A stretch of DNA of 64,000 nucleotides from Bugula neritina (Eukaryota; Bryozoa; Gymnolaemata; Cheilostomatida; Bugulidae), in assembly GCA_964035545.1 (NCBI GenBank), contig OZ037766.1:113501-177500 (forward strand). The letters run 5' to 3'. This document shows, in pieces, positions 22,101 to 35,951 of this stretch; position 1 is the stretch's first letter, and each line of letters begins with the position of its first letter. Position numbers and translations under genes: made by a program. A model generated the notes under the pieces. It had not been told where the DNA came from and did no database searches. It worked only from the letters and a program-made list of their open reading frames with translations.

Positions 22101-25100
22101 GTAGTATATAGAGAGTAGTATATAGACAGTAGTATATAGAGAGTAGTATATAGAGAGTAGTATATAGAGAGTAGTATACAGAGAGTAGTATACAGAGAGT
22201 AGTATATATAGAGTAGTATATAGAGAGTAGTATATAGAGACTAGTATATAGAGAGTAGTATATAGACAGTAGTATATAGACAGTAGTATATAGACAGTAG
22301 TATATAGAGAGTAGTATATAGAGAGTAGTATATAGAGAGTAGTATATAGAGAGTAGTATATAGACAGTAGTATATAGAGAGTAGTATATAGACAGTAGTA
22401 TATAGACAGTAGAATATATAGAGTAGTATATAGACAGTAGTATATAGACAGTAGTATATAGAGAGTAGTATATAGAGAGTAGAATATAGACAGTAGTATA
22501 TAGAGAGTAGTATATAGACAGTAGTATATAGAGAGTAGTATATAGAGAGTAGTATATAGAGAGTAGTATACAGAGAGTAGTATATAGAGAGTAGTATATA
22601 GAGAGTAGTATATAGACAGTAGTATATAGAGAGTAGTATATAGACAGTAGTATATAGAGAGTAGTATATAGACAGTAGTATATAGAGAGTAGTATATAGA
22701 GAGTAGTATATAGACAGTAGTATATATAGAGTAGTATATAGAGAGTAGTATATAGAGAGTAGTATATAGAGAGTAGTATATAGACAGTAGTATCTAGACA
22801 GTAGTATATAGAGAGTAGTATATAGAGAGTAGTATATAGACAGTAGTATATAGAGAGTAGTATATAGACAGTGGTATATAGACAGTAGTATATAGACAGT
22901 AGTATATAGACAGTAGTATATAGAGAGTAGTATATAGACAGTAGTATATAGAGAGTAGTATATAGAGAGTAGTATATAGAGAGTAGTATATAGAGAGTAG
23001 TATATAGAGAGTAGTATATAGACAGTAGTATATAGAGAGTAGTATATAGAGAGTAGTATATAGACAGTAGAATATAGAGAGTAGTATATAGACAGTAGTA
23101 TATAGACAGTAGTATATAGAGAGTAGTATATAGACAGTAGTATATAGAGAGTGGTATATAGAGAGTGGTATATAGAGAGTAGAATATAGAGAGTAGTATA
23201 TAGAGAGTGGTATATAGAGAGTGGTATATAGAGAGTAGAATATAGAGAGTAGTATATAGAGAGTAGTATATAGACAGTAGTATATAGGCAGTAGTATATA
23301 GAGAGTAGTATATAGACAGTAGTATATAGAGAGTAGTATATAGACAGTAGTATATAGAGAGTAGTATATAGAGAGTAGTATATAGACAGTAGTATATAGA
23401 CAGTAGTATATAGAGAGTAGTATATAGACAGTAGTATATAGAGAGTGGTATATAGAGAGTGGTATATAGAGAGTAGTATATAGAGAGTAGTATATAGACA
23501 GTAGTATATAGACAGTAGTATATAGAGAGTAGTATATAGACAGTAGTATATAGAGAGTAGTATATAGACAGTAGTATATAGAGAGTAGTATATAGAGAGT
23601 AGTATATAGACAGTAGTATATAGACAGTAGTATATAGAGAGTAGTATATAGACAGTAGTATATAGAGAGTGGTATATAGAGAGTGGTATATAGAGAGTAG
23701 AATATAGAGAGTAGTATATAGAGAGTGGTATATAGAGAGTGGTATATAGAGAGTAGAATATAGAGAGTAGTATATAGAGAGTAGTATATAGAGAGTAGTA
23801 TATAGACAGTGGTATATAGACAGTAGTATATAGACAGTAGTATATAGACAGTAGTATATAGACAGTAGTATATAGAGAGTAGTATATAGAGAGTAGTATA
23901 TAGAGAGTAGTATATAGAGAGTAGTATATAGAGAGTAGTATATAGAGAGTAGTATATAGACAGTAGTATATAGACAGTAGTATATAGAGAGTAGTATATA
24001 GAGAGTAGTATATAGACAGTAGAATATAGAGAGTAGTATATAGAGAGTAGTATATATAGAGTAGTATATAGAGAGTAGTATATAGAGAGTAGTATATAGA
24101 GAGTAGTATATAGAGAGTAGTATATAGAGAGTAGTATATAGACAGTAGTATATAGAGAGTAGTATATAGACAGTAGTATATAGAGAGTAGTATATAGACA
24201 GTAGTATATAGAGAGTAGTATATAGAGAGTAGTATATAGACAGTAGTATATATAGAGTAGTATATAGAGAGTAGTATATAGACAGTAGTATATAGACAGT
24301 AGTATATAGAGAGTAGTATATAGACAGTAGTATATAGAGAGTAGTATATAGACAGTAGTATATAGAGAGTAGTATATAGAGAGTAGTATATATAGAGTAG
24401 TATATAGAGAGTAGTATATAGAGAGTAGTATATAGAGAGTAGTATATAGACAGTAGTATATAGAGAGTAGTATATAGACAGTAGTATATAGAGAGTAGTA
24501 TATAGACAGTAGTATATAGAGAGTAGTATATAGAGAGTAGTATATAGACAGTAGTATATATAGAGTAGTATATAGAGAGTAGTATATAGACAGTAGTATA
24601 TAGACAGTAGTATATAGAGAGTAGTATATAGACAGTAGTATATAGAGAGTAGTATATAGACAGTAGTATATAGAGAGTAGTATATAGAGAGTAGTATATA
24701 GACAGTAGTATATAGACAGTAGTATATAGAGAGTAGTATATAGACAGTAGTATATAGAGAGTGGTATATAGAGAGTGGTATATAGAGAGTAGAATATAGA
24801 GAGTAGTATATAGAGAGTGGTATATAGAGAGTGGTATATAGAGAGTAGAATATAGAGAGTAGTATATAGAGAGTAGTATATAGAGAGTAGTATATAGACA
24901 GTGGTATATAGACAGTAGTATATAGACAGTAGTATATAGACAGTAGTATATAGACAGTAGTATATAGAGAGTAGTATATAGAGAGTAGTATATAGAGAGT
25001 AGTATATAGACAGTAGTATATAGAGAGTAGTATATAGAGAGTAGTATATATAGAGTAGTATATAGAGAGTAGTATATAGAGAGTAGTATATAGAGAGTAG

Positions 25101-27587
25101 TATATAGACAGTAGTATATATAGAGTAGTATATAGAGAGTAGTATATAGACAGTAGTATATAGACAGTAGTATATAGAGAGTAGTATATAGACAGTAGTA
25201 TATAGAGAGTAGTATATAGAGAGTAGTATATAGAGAGTAGTATATAGAGAGTAGTATATAGAGAGTAGTATATAGAGAGTAGTATATAGAGAGTAGTATA
25301 TAGACAGTAGTATATAGAGAGTAGAATATAGAGAGTAGTATATAGACAGTAGTATATAGAGAGTAGTATATAGAGAGTAGTATATAGAGAGTAGTACATA
25401 GACAGTAGTATATAGACAGTAGTATATAGACAGTAGTATATAGAGAGTAGTATATAGAGAGTAGTATATAGAGAGTAGTATATAGAGAGTAGTATATAGA
25501 CAGTAGAATATAGAGAGTAGTATATAGAGAGTAGTATATAGACAGTAGTATATAGAGAGTAGTATATAGACAGTAGTATATAGAGAGTAGTATATAGAGA
25601 GTAGTATATAGAGAGTAGTATATAGAGAGTAGTATATAGAGAGTAGTATATAGAGAGTAGTATATAGACAGTAGTATATATAGAGTAGTATATAGAGAGT
25701 AGTATATAGACAGTAGTATATAGACAGTAGTATATAGAGAGTAGTATATAGACAGTAGTATATAGAGAGTAGTATATAGACAGTAGTATATAGAGAGTAG
25801 TATATAGAGAGTAGTATATAGACAGTAGTATATAGACAGTAGTATATAGAGAGTAGTATATAGACAGTAGTATATAGAGAGTGGTATATAGAGAGTGGTA
25901 TATAGAGAGTGGTATATAGAGAGTAGAATATAGAGAGTAGTATATAGAGAGTGGTATATAGAGAGTGGTATATAGAGAGTAGAATATAGAGAGTAGTATA
26001 TAGACAGTAGTATATAGACAGTAGTATATAGAGAGTAGTATATAGACAGTAGTATATAGAGATTAGTATATATAAAGTAGTATATAGAGAGTAGTATATA
26101 GAGAGTAGTATATAGAGAGTAGTATATAGACAGTAGAATATAGAGAGTAGTATATAGAGAGTAGTATATATAGAGTAGTATATAGAGAGTAGTATATAGA
26201 GAGTAGTATATAGAGAGTAGTATATAGAGAGTAGTATATAGAGAGTAGTATATAGACAGTAGTATATAGAGAGTAGTATATAGACAGTAGTATATAGAGA
26301 GTAGTATATAGACAGTAGTATATAGAGAGTAGTATATAGAGAGTAGTATATAGACAGTAGTATATATAGAGTAGTATATAGAGAGTAGTATATAGACAGT
26401 AGTATATAGACAGTAGTATATAGAGAGTAGTATATAGACAGTAGTATATAGAGAGTAGTATATAGAGAGTAGTATATAGACAGTAGTATATAGAGAGTAG
26501 TATATAGAGAGTAGTACATAGAGAGTAGTATATAGAGAGTAGTATATAGACAGTAGTATATAGAGAGTAGTATATAGACAGTAGTATATAGAGAGTAGTA
26601 TATAGACAGTAGTATATAGAGAGTAGTATATAGAGAGTAGTATATAGACAGTAGTATATAGACAGTAGTATATAGAGAGTAGTATATAGACAGTAGTATA
26701 TAGAGAGTGGTATATAGAGAGTGGTATATAGAGAGTAGAATATAGAGAGTAGTATATAGAGAGTGGTATATAGAGAGTGGTATATAGAGAGTAGAATATA
26801 GAGAGTAGTATATAGAGAGTAGTATATAGAGAGTAGTATATAGACAGTGGTATATAGACAGTAGTATATAGACAGTAGTATATAGACAGTAGTATATAGA
26901 CAGTAGTATATAGACAGTAGTATATAGAGAGTAGTATATAGAGAGTAGTATATAGACAGTAGTATATAGAGAGTAGTATATAGAGAGTAGTATATAGACA
27001 GTAGTATATAGAGAGTAGAATATAGACAGTAGTATATAGAGAGTAGTATATAGACAGTAGTATATAGAGAGTAGTATATAGACAGTAGTATATAGAGAGT
27101 AGTATATAGAGAGTAGTATATATAGAGTAGTATATAGACAGTAGTATATAGAGAGTAGTATATAGAGAGTAGTATATAGACAGTAGTATATAGAGAGTAG
27201 AATATAGACAGTAGTATATAGAGAGTAGTATATAGACAGTAGTATATAGAGAGTAGTATATAGACAGTAGTATATAGAGAGTAGTATATAGACAGTAGTA
27301 TATAGAGAGTAGTATATAGACAGTAGTATATAGAGAGTAGTATATAGAGAGTAGAATATAGAGAGTAGTATATAGAGAGTAGTATATAGAGAGTAGTATA
27401 TAGAGAGTAGTATATAGACAGTAGTATATAGAGAGTAGTATATAGAGAGTAGTATATAGAGAGTAGTATATAGAGAGTAGTATATAGAGAGTAGTATATA
27501 GAGAGTAGTATATAGACAGTAGTATATAGAGAGTAGTATATAGAGAGTAGTATATAGAGAGTAGTATATAGAAATAGTATATATAGA
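19165..27587. repeat. 8.4-kb satellite-like array of a 14-bp unit, AGAGAGTAGTATAT
   Basis: About 600 uninterrupted copies. The commonest variants are GACAGT for GAGAGT, TACATA for TATATA, AGTGGT and AGTAGA for AGTAGT, and single-unit indels. The unit has no stop codon on the minus strand and its length is not a multiple of three, so all three minus frames stay open through it. Those frames are repeat artefacts. The left part (20.1-21.9 kb) is rich in TACATA variants and the right part (23.1-26.8 kb) in GTGGTA/GTAGAA blocks. The array ends at a 17-base G run. Confidence 0.97.
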
Positions 27588-27588
27588 C

Positions 27589-27605
27589 GGGGGGGGGGGG
27601 GGGGG
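27589..27605 (+). repeat. Homopolymer of 17 G
   Basis: A run of 17 consecutive G at the right edge of the 14-bp array. Its length may be unreliable in any assembly. Confidence 0.9.
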
Positions 27606-28070
27606 AGTATAACATAGGTATTAATGAGTTGATGAGAGAGCTAGCTGTACCACACAGTTACAGTTACAGTTACATGTACGTTACCAGTGTGTAACACATG
27701 AAGATAAGTTCTGATAGCACAGGAATCCTTCCTACTTGGTAAATATCAAATGTGATAACTTTATTGACAATGCCTCCTAGAATTGCTGACTAAATTAGAT
27801 TATTATGTTCCCCAGTAGCGCCTTTTGTACAGGCCTGGTTACTCACCAAATACCTGCCAACAAATGTTACCTTAAGCATGTATACAGGTTGCTCTATTAT
27901 ATTGATGCCAACATGAGGTCGGTCTGTTTTATAAACACATATATGACAAGTCTGGTGAATAATACTATCACCACTTCCATAGATGCTAAATCACTTCCAT
28001 AGGTGTGGAACCAGTAGCAGGTGCTGTCGAATCTGTAACGGTGCTGTCCGAAGACAAGGTTGTACAGGAC
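27606..28070. other. 5' flank of the CUB/mucin gene
   Basis: Unique sequence up to the ATG at 28071, presumably promoter and 5' UTR. No TATA box was identified with confidence. Confidence 0.4.
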
Positions 28071-31000
28071 ATGGCCAAATGGCTGGTATTAGTTGTAGTG
28101 GCTCTGATCACCTTGGTTGAGTCTTACAATGTCTGTAAGTAGCTTATTTAATATTTACATATATAATACTAACTCTACTCTATTTATATCGTACTCTACT
28201 CTATTTATATCATACTCTACTCTATTTATATTATACTCTACTCTATTTATATCATACTCTACTCTATTTATATCATACTCTACTCTATTTATATCATACA
28301 CTACTCTATTTATATCATACTCTACTCTATTTATATCATACTCTACTCTATTTATATCATACTCTACTCTATTTATATCATACACTACTCTATTTATATC
28401 ATACACTACTCTATTTATATCATACTTTCAGATGACTACGAGGAAAACTGTGGACACAGTATTCTTGTCACCAAAACTCAGCCAAATGGAGTTGTTAGAT
28501 TGACCACTGGAAAGAGTGTACAGTCACCATGTGACCTTGAACTTACAGTGAACCAGGAAGGAGCTGCTTTGGAACTAGCATTTGTGGTACGTACTTGGGT
28601 GGTGTTATATACATTATGGTAAGTACTTGGGTGGCGTTATACATGTTGTGGTAAGTACTTGGGTGGTGTTATATATGTTGGTACTGTTCTTATGGCATGA
28701 GATCTGACCTTAAACGCAGTCAGTTTGAAACTTGAATTTTTGAGATATTCCATTCATATGAATAATTTAATTTATTCTGAAATAGAAATATTTTCTGTCT
28801 TTGGTTTATGCCGTTACTACATTTAGAAACTGAACATACAAGATTGTAAATCCACAAGATTGAAGATATATGGGTTTGAGAAAGCAAAAGCAAATGAAGA
28901 CGCTGATGAAAGTGATAACCTGGTGTTTGACACAGAACTGGGTTTCTGTGGTTTCAACATTGACTACGAACCGCCATTGGTCATCTCTCAGCCCCAACCA
29001 AGCGCTCGAATCAGATTCTCCCTTCAGCCACAGACCAACAACTCGACACTGGAGGAGATGTTTGAGTTCCACTACGCTTCATGTAAGTAGTAGGCCATTG
29101 ATAGCATGAAACATGGGTTAGCGATCTCACAAGATAACTGACTGCTTGTTTGTTGCATGCATGTCTTTACCTGCAACGCCAGCTGATGTCTATATTATTT
29201 TGTTTTTAAAATAATTGTTTAAACATTTTGCTTTTTTATATACCTAACCAGAAAATTGATTTTCTAAAATCTTCCTTCTCTAATATAAAGATCCCTAAAA
29301 ATAACAGTTAAATTATATTTTAGATGCAATAAAAGATGGAGACATTGCTTGGCCTGTCGTAACTGCACCTGATCCGAAGACTAGTTCATCAACAGAAGGT
29401 ACAACTACTGGAGGTCCTGTAAAGACCACACAAGATGACGTCAGTCCATCAACAGAAGGTAAAACTACTGGAGGTCCTGTAAAGACCACACAAGATGACG
29501 TCAGTCCATCAACAAAAGGTAAAACTACTGGAGGTCCTGTAAAGACCACACAAGATGTCGTCAGTCCATCAACAGAAGTTAAAACTACTGAAGGTCCTGT
29601 AAAGACCACACAAGGTGACGTCAGTCCATCAACAGAAGGTAAAACTACTGGAGGTCCTGTAAAGACCACACAAGATGACGTCAGTCCATCAACAAAAGGT
29701 AAAACTACTGGAGGTCCTGTAAAGACCACACAAGATGTCGTCAGTCCATCAACAGAAGTTAAAACTACTGAAGGTTCTGTAAAGACCACACAAGGTGACG
29801 TCAGTCCATCAACAGAAGGTAAAACTACTGGAGGTCCTGTAAAGACCACACAAGATGACGTCAGTCCATCAACAGAAGGTAAAACTACTGGAGGTCCTGT
29901 AAAGACCACACCAGATGACGTCAGTCCATCAACAGAAGGTAAAACTACTGGAGGTCCTGTAAAGACCACACAAGATGACGTCAGTTCATCAGCAGAAGGT
30001 AAAACTACTGGAGGTCCTGTAAAGACCACACAAGATGTCGTCAGTCCATCAACAGAAGGTAAAACTACTGGAGGTCCTGTAAAGACCACACAAGATGACG
30101 TCAGTCCATCAACAGAAGGTACAACTACTGGAGGCGCTGCAAAAACCACAGAAGCTGGTTCGATAACTTCTGATGACTCAAAAGTGGATTCAACTACAAA
30201 AAGGCTTCTCACACCAAAAATGTTTACTCTGGCACAAGATGTCACGGTCACAGTAGAAGATATTAAAACTATAAAACCTACAACTGTGATCTTTGAACCC
30301 ACCAAATCATCAACTGCACCAATCAGTAAAATTACCATGACTTTAAAACCAACGACAATTATAGAAAAAACTACAGATGCAGCTACCACAACACCAACTA
30401 CTACAGAAGCAGCTACCACAACATCAACTACTACAGAAGCAGTTACCACAACACCAACTACTACAGAAGCAGTTACTACAACACCAACTACTACAGTAAA
30501 AGTTACCACAACACCAACTACTACAGAAGCAGTTACTACAACACCAACTACCACAGAAGCAATTACCAAAACTTCGCTAAGCAAGGCATCAACTAATCCT
30601 ACAACCATAAAACCCAAGACAACTGAAGTAGTATCGTCAACGAAAGGCACAACAGCTAAAACCACTTATGCAATCAGAAGCCGGTCGTAAGTAGAATTCC
30701 TACAGCCAAGCTCTCTTATATCTCACCAGTGCTGTAGTCTTATTGATCAGTTACCCACTCTGCTTACGCTGGCATAGTCTATAATCAGTACAAATCGACA
30801 AAATTTCAAAGATGAATTTACTTCAAATTTACCAGCCAATAAGGTGACTGCAGGTTAGGGTTAAAGTTCATTGTAAATCTGAAGCTAGTGGTTCTGTACC
30901 CAGATGCTTGAATGTTGAGTCTATAGAAAGTATAGCCTATTTATAGAGAGTAGTATAATATATTTTATAGAGAGTGACCTATTTATAGAAAGTAGCCTAT

Positions 31001-34000
31001 TTATAGAACATGACCTATTTATAGAACGTGACCTATTTATAGAGAGTAGCATATATTTTATAGAGAGTGACCTATTTATAGAAAGTAGCTTACTTATAGA
31101 AAGTGCCCTATTTCTAGAACGTGACCTATTTATAGATGTAAATGTGAACTCTGGGTGAGAGAGTTTGCTAAGGAAACAGAAGAGAAGATAAACTTAAGTT
31201 ACGTGACGTACAACTATTTCAGAGGTTCGGCTGTGGATTCCAATTGTTACGATCACTACAAGTGTGGGCGGTTATGTCGGGAGTATGGTAAGTAGCAACG
31301 TACAGTACATATTATAGTATACATATATTATAGTATATACATTGTATAGTATACACATATTATAGTATGTACATTGTATAGTATACATATATTATAGTAT
31401 ATACATTGTATAGTATACACATATTATAGTATGTACATTGTATAGTATACACATATTATAGTATATACATTGTATAGTATACACATATTATAGTATATAC
31501 ATTGTATAGTATACACATATTATAGTATATACACTGTATAGTATACACATATTATAGTATGTACACTGTATAGTATACACATATTATAGTATGTACACTG
31601 TATAGTATACACATATTATAGTATGTACACTGTATAGTATACACATATTATAGTATGTACACTGTATAGTATACACATATTATAGTATGTACATTGTATA
31701 GTATACACATATTATAGTATGTACATTGTATAGTATACACATATTATAGTATGTACATTGTATAGTATACACATATTATAGTATGTACATTGTATAGTAT
31801 ACACATATTATAGTATGTACATTGTATAGTATACACATATTATAGTATGTACACTGTATAGTATACACATATTATAGTATGTACACTGTATAGTATACAC
31901 ATATTATAGTATGTACACTGTATAGTATACACATATTATAGTATATACACTGTATAGTATACACATATTATAGTATATACACTGTATAGTATACACATAT
32001 TATAGTATATACATTGTATAGTATACACGTATTATAGTATGTACATTGTATAGTATACACATATTATAGTATATACACTGTATAGTATACACGTATTATA
32101 GTATATACACTGTATAGTATACACATATTATAGTATATACATTGTATAGTATACACGTATTATAGTATGTACATTGTATAGTATACACATATTATAGTAT
32201 ATACACTGTATAGTATACACATATTATAGTATATACACTGTATAGTATACACATATTATAGTATATACACTGTATAGTATACACATATTATAGTATATAC
32301 ACTGTATAGTATACACATATTATAGTATGTACATTGTATAGTATACACATATTATAGTATGTACATTGTATAGTATACACGTATTATAGTATGTACATTG
32401 TATAGTATACACATATTATAGTATGTACACTGTATAGTATACACGTATTATAGTATGTACACTGTATAGTATACACATATTATAGTATATACACTGTATA
32501 GTATACACATATTATAGTATGTACACTGTATAGTATACATATATTATAGTATGTACACTGTATAGTATACATATATTATAGTATATACATTGTATAGTAT
32601 ACACATATTATAGTATGTACATTGTATAGTATACATATATTATAGTATATACATTGTATAGTATACACATATTATAGTATGTACATTGTATAGTATACAC
32701 ATATTATAGTATATACACTGTATAGTATACACATATTATAGTATATACACTGTATAGTATACACATATTATAGTATATACACTGTATAGTATACATATAT
32801 TATAGTATATACATTGTATAGTATACACATATTATAGTATGTACATTGTATAGTATACATATATTATAGTATATACATTGTATAGTATACACATATTATA
32901 GTATGTACATTGTATAGTATACACATATTATAGTATATACACTGTATAGTATACACATATTATAGTATATACACTGTATAGTATACACATATTATAGTAT
33001 GTACACTGTATAGTATACACATATTATAGTATATACACTGTATAGTATACACATATTATAGTATGTACACTGTATAGTATACACATATTATAGTATGTAC
33101 ACTGTATAGTATACACATATTATAGTATGTACATTGTATAGTATACACATATTATAGTATGTACACTGTATAGTATACACATATTATAGTATATACACTG
33201 TATAGTATACACGTATTATAGTATATACACTGTATAGTATACACATATTATAGTATGTACATTGTATAGTATACACATATTATAGTATGTACATTGTATA
33301 GTATACACATATTATAGTATGTACATTGTATAGTATACACATATTATAGTATGTACATTGTATAGTATACACATATTATAGTATGTACATATTATAGTAT
33401 ACACATATTATAGTATGTACACTGTATAGTATACACATATTATAGTATATACACTGTATAGTATACACATATTATAGTATGTACATTGTATAGTATACAC
33501 ATATTATAGTATGTACATTGTATAGTATACACATATTATAGTATGTACACTGTATAGTATACACATATTATAGTATGTACACTGTATAGTATACACGTAT
33601 TATAGTATATACACTGTATAGTATACACATATTATAGTATGTACATTGTATAGTATACACATATTATAGTATGTACATTGTATAGTATACACATATTATA
33701 GTATGTACACTGTATAGTATACACATATTATAGTATGTACACTGTATAGTATACACATATTATAGTATGTACATTGTATAGTATACACGTATTATAGTAT
33801 GTACATTGTATAGTATACACATATTATAGTATGTACACTGTATAGTATACACATATTATAGTATATACATTGTATAGTATACACATATTATAGTATGTAC
33901 ATTGTATAGTATACACATATTATAGTATGTACACTGTATAGTATACACATATTATAGTATATACATTGTATAGTATACACGTATTATAGTATGTACATTG

Positions 34001-34887
34001 TATAGTATACACATATTATAGTATGTACACTGTATAGTATACACATATTATAGTATGTACACTGTATAGTATACACATATTATAGTATGTACATTGTATA
34101 GTATACACGTATTATAGTATGTACATTGTATAGTATACACATATTATAGTATGTACACTGTATAGTATACACATATTATAGTATATACATTGTATAGTAT
34201 ACACGTATTATAGTATGTACACTGTATAGTATACACATATTATAGTATGTACACTGTATAGTATACACATATTATAGTATGTACATTGTATAGTATACAC
34301 GTATTATAGTATGTACATTGTATAGTATACACATATTATAGTATGTACACTGTATAGTATACACATATTATAGTATATACATTGTATAGTATACACGTAT
34401 TATAGTATGTACACTGTATAGTATACACATATTATAGTATGTACATTGTATAGTATACACATATTATAGCCCGTAGTCTAACGTCAAAGTTGTCTTCTCT
34501 TGTCTCTTAGCCAACGACCACTTGGGGGAGAATTTGGACACTCTACGTACGAAGTGGGGAACAGAAACTGCAGGTAAGAGTGTTAACTGCACTTAGCCAC
34601 AGTTCCTCTGTTAGTTGTAAGAGCAGTACGGGTGGTGATTAACACCTTTCTTCATGTGACCTATACTGTGAATAAACCTGGTGATTACAGGTGACTACGT
34701 CTGCACTAAGATAAATGAGCCGGTGTTGGCCAATCGGCCAGCCCGGGTGTCTCTGGTGGCGACTATAAGAGGTTGCCCAGGATCCTACAGACTCAGAACT
34801 CTGGACTATAGAATGTGTTGCACCGGCCGCACCCACTCATACAAGAGAGTGGACTGCAGTAGAGCCAGCTCTAACGTCATTGGCTGA
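28071..34887 (+). CDS. Secreted CUB-like / mucin-repeat protein with Cys-rich C-terminus
   Basis: Seven exons with consistent phases: 28071-28134, 28432-28586, 28827-29082, 29324-30686, 31223-31287, 34511-34573, 34691-34887; about 720 aa. Exon 1 is a signal peptide (MAKWLVLVVVALITLVES). Exons 2-3 carry a Cys-containing β-rich region that looks CUB-like (NCGHSILV…SPCDLELTV…LNIQDCKSTRLKIYGF…LGFCGFNIDY). This is an inference from pattern, not a firm family match. Exon 4 has about 13 copies of a 20-aa repeat (STEGKTTGGPVKTTQDDVSP), then a Thr-rich tract of TTTPTTTEAV repeats, both expected to be heavily O-glycosylated. Exons 5-7 encode a Cys-rich tail (NCYDHYKCGRLC; YVCTKINEP…RGCPGSYRL…RMCCTGRTHSY) ending at TGA 34885-34887. 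It is probably an extracellular matrix, mucus or surface-coat protein. Confidence 0.8.
28163..28425. repeat. 21-bp minisatellite next to exon 2 acceptor (CUB/mucin gene)
   Basis: About 12 units of TCTACTCTATTTATATCATAC. The final unit becomes the real acceptor (TATTTATATCATACTTTCAG), so the array is anchored at the 3' splice site. Confidence 0.9.
28582..28685. repeat. Donor repeat, 3 copies, after CUB/mucin exon 2
   Basis: The exon 2 donor TTTGTG|GTACGTACTTGGGTGG recurs as TTATG|GTAAGTACTTGGGTGG and TTGTG|GTAAGTACTTGGGTGG at about 32-37 bp spacing. Confidence 0.85.
29392..30150 (+). repeat. Coding 60-bp repeat, about 13 copies, in mucin exon
   Basis: An in-frame 60-nt unit with few substitutions (E/K, D/V, G/E, P/S changes), beginning with TCAACAGAAGGTAAAACTAC. 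It is the only array in the window clearly inside an exon, and the only one whose unit keeps frame in a supported gene. Confidence 0.9.
30687..31222. other. CUB/mucin intron 4
   Basis: Unique sequence plus a degenerate array of CCTATTTATAGAAAGTAG / CCTATTTATAGAACGTGA words at 30935-31135. Confidence 0.6.
31300..34468. repeat. 32-bp minisatellite, about 99 copies, CUB/mucin intron 5
   Basis: The unit starts ACATTGTATAGTATACACAT and continues ATTATAGTATGT. Polymorphic sites are ATT/ACT, ATGT/ATAT and CAT/CGT. It fills nearly the whole 3.2-kb intron. Confidence 0.95.
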
Positions 34888-35951
34888 AATGTTCAACTTC
34901 CTTAGTACTTGGTTGCCAAGCAACATAAACTAAACAACTCCGTATAAAGACTTTTCTGTAATCATATATTTTGCAGTTTATATTTCACTAATGAACTTAC
35001 AAAGTTCCCTTTTAGTTTCCTGTCAGAATTCTTGTTTCTTTATTGTCAGCAAATAATCAGTCTGCCTCCTCTTTTTAAAACCAAAGTGCAAGTCTCTTAG
35101 GGGTTAGATTGAAGGTGGTAGGGGTAGAGGAAGAAGGGGTAGGGGGGAGGAAGGGGTGGAGGAAAGCGTTGATTGAAGTGGGGGTAAGGGTAGGGGAAGA
35201 AGGGGGTAGGGGGTGGAGGAAGGGGGGTAAGGGTGGAGGAAGAAAGGGTAGGGGAAGAAGGGGGTAGGGGCGGAGGAAGGGGGTAGGGGTGGAGGAAGGG
35301 GGTAAGTGATTAATGACATACACTAGTTCCAGGTTCAAGGTCACATAGATAAAAGAATATTAAAGTTTCACACCCAACATGAAAATGGTGTCTCACTGCT
35401 AAGCAAGAGATAGTGGGATATTAGCTCTAGAAACGTGTGGAATAAACAAGGAACATAAAGTGGAAGAGACCAGAGCTATTAGGTAGAGTTATCTTTTCAT
35501 GAACTTCAGAAAACATTGAGGAGAAAACTACCAACATAACAGAAAATATTAAATTAGGATTTTATTTAATTCTCAGAATTTGTGACAATAAAATATAAAA
35601 TGACTGAACATATGGTTGATGATATGAAGATGACTACTGTTACATAACTCTAAAAATAGATTGATTTTATCCTGAATATTGATCTATGGATCAATCAATA
35701 AATAAATTATGCAAAGAAGGTTACATCATCAAAACAATATAAAATAAAATCACTGTATCGAGATATTAAAATATAATGTGACATAATATAATTTATTATA
35801 ACATAATATAATATAACATAACATATTATATTATAATATAATATAATATAATGTATTATAAGATATTATATTAAAACATAATAAAACATAATATATTATA
35901 ACATAATATAAATGAGATTAGCCCGAGATTGCAAGCAGAGAGTGTTATTAA
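34888..35951. other. Convergent intergenic region with purine-rich G array and AT tract
   Basis: Spacer between two convergent genes. At 35101-35310 it has GGGGTAGGGGTGGAGGAAGG-type repeats, strongly G-rich on the plus strand. At 35760-35920 it is an ATAATATAATATAACAT tract. No coding signal was seen. Confidence 0.6.
35792..35797 (-). terminator. Candidate AMPD poly(A) signal
   Basis: AATAAA on the minus strand, 155 bases beyond the AMPD stop codon at 35952. It lies in an AT tract, so it may be chance. Confidence 0.35.

Noticed and set aside
19113-27615. Open frames of up to 2816 aa rich in Tyr/Leu/Ser on the minus strand.
   Set aside because: They are produced by the stop-free 14-bp repeat read in all three frames. 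There are no splice or start signals and no non-repeat sequence.
29313-30665. 450-aa minus-strand frame with VVVGVVV and TGPPVVLPSVDGL repeats.
   Set aside because: Antisense of the mucin exon. The plus frame is spliced in phase with signal-peptide, CUB-like and Cys-rich exons.
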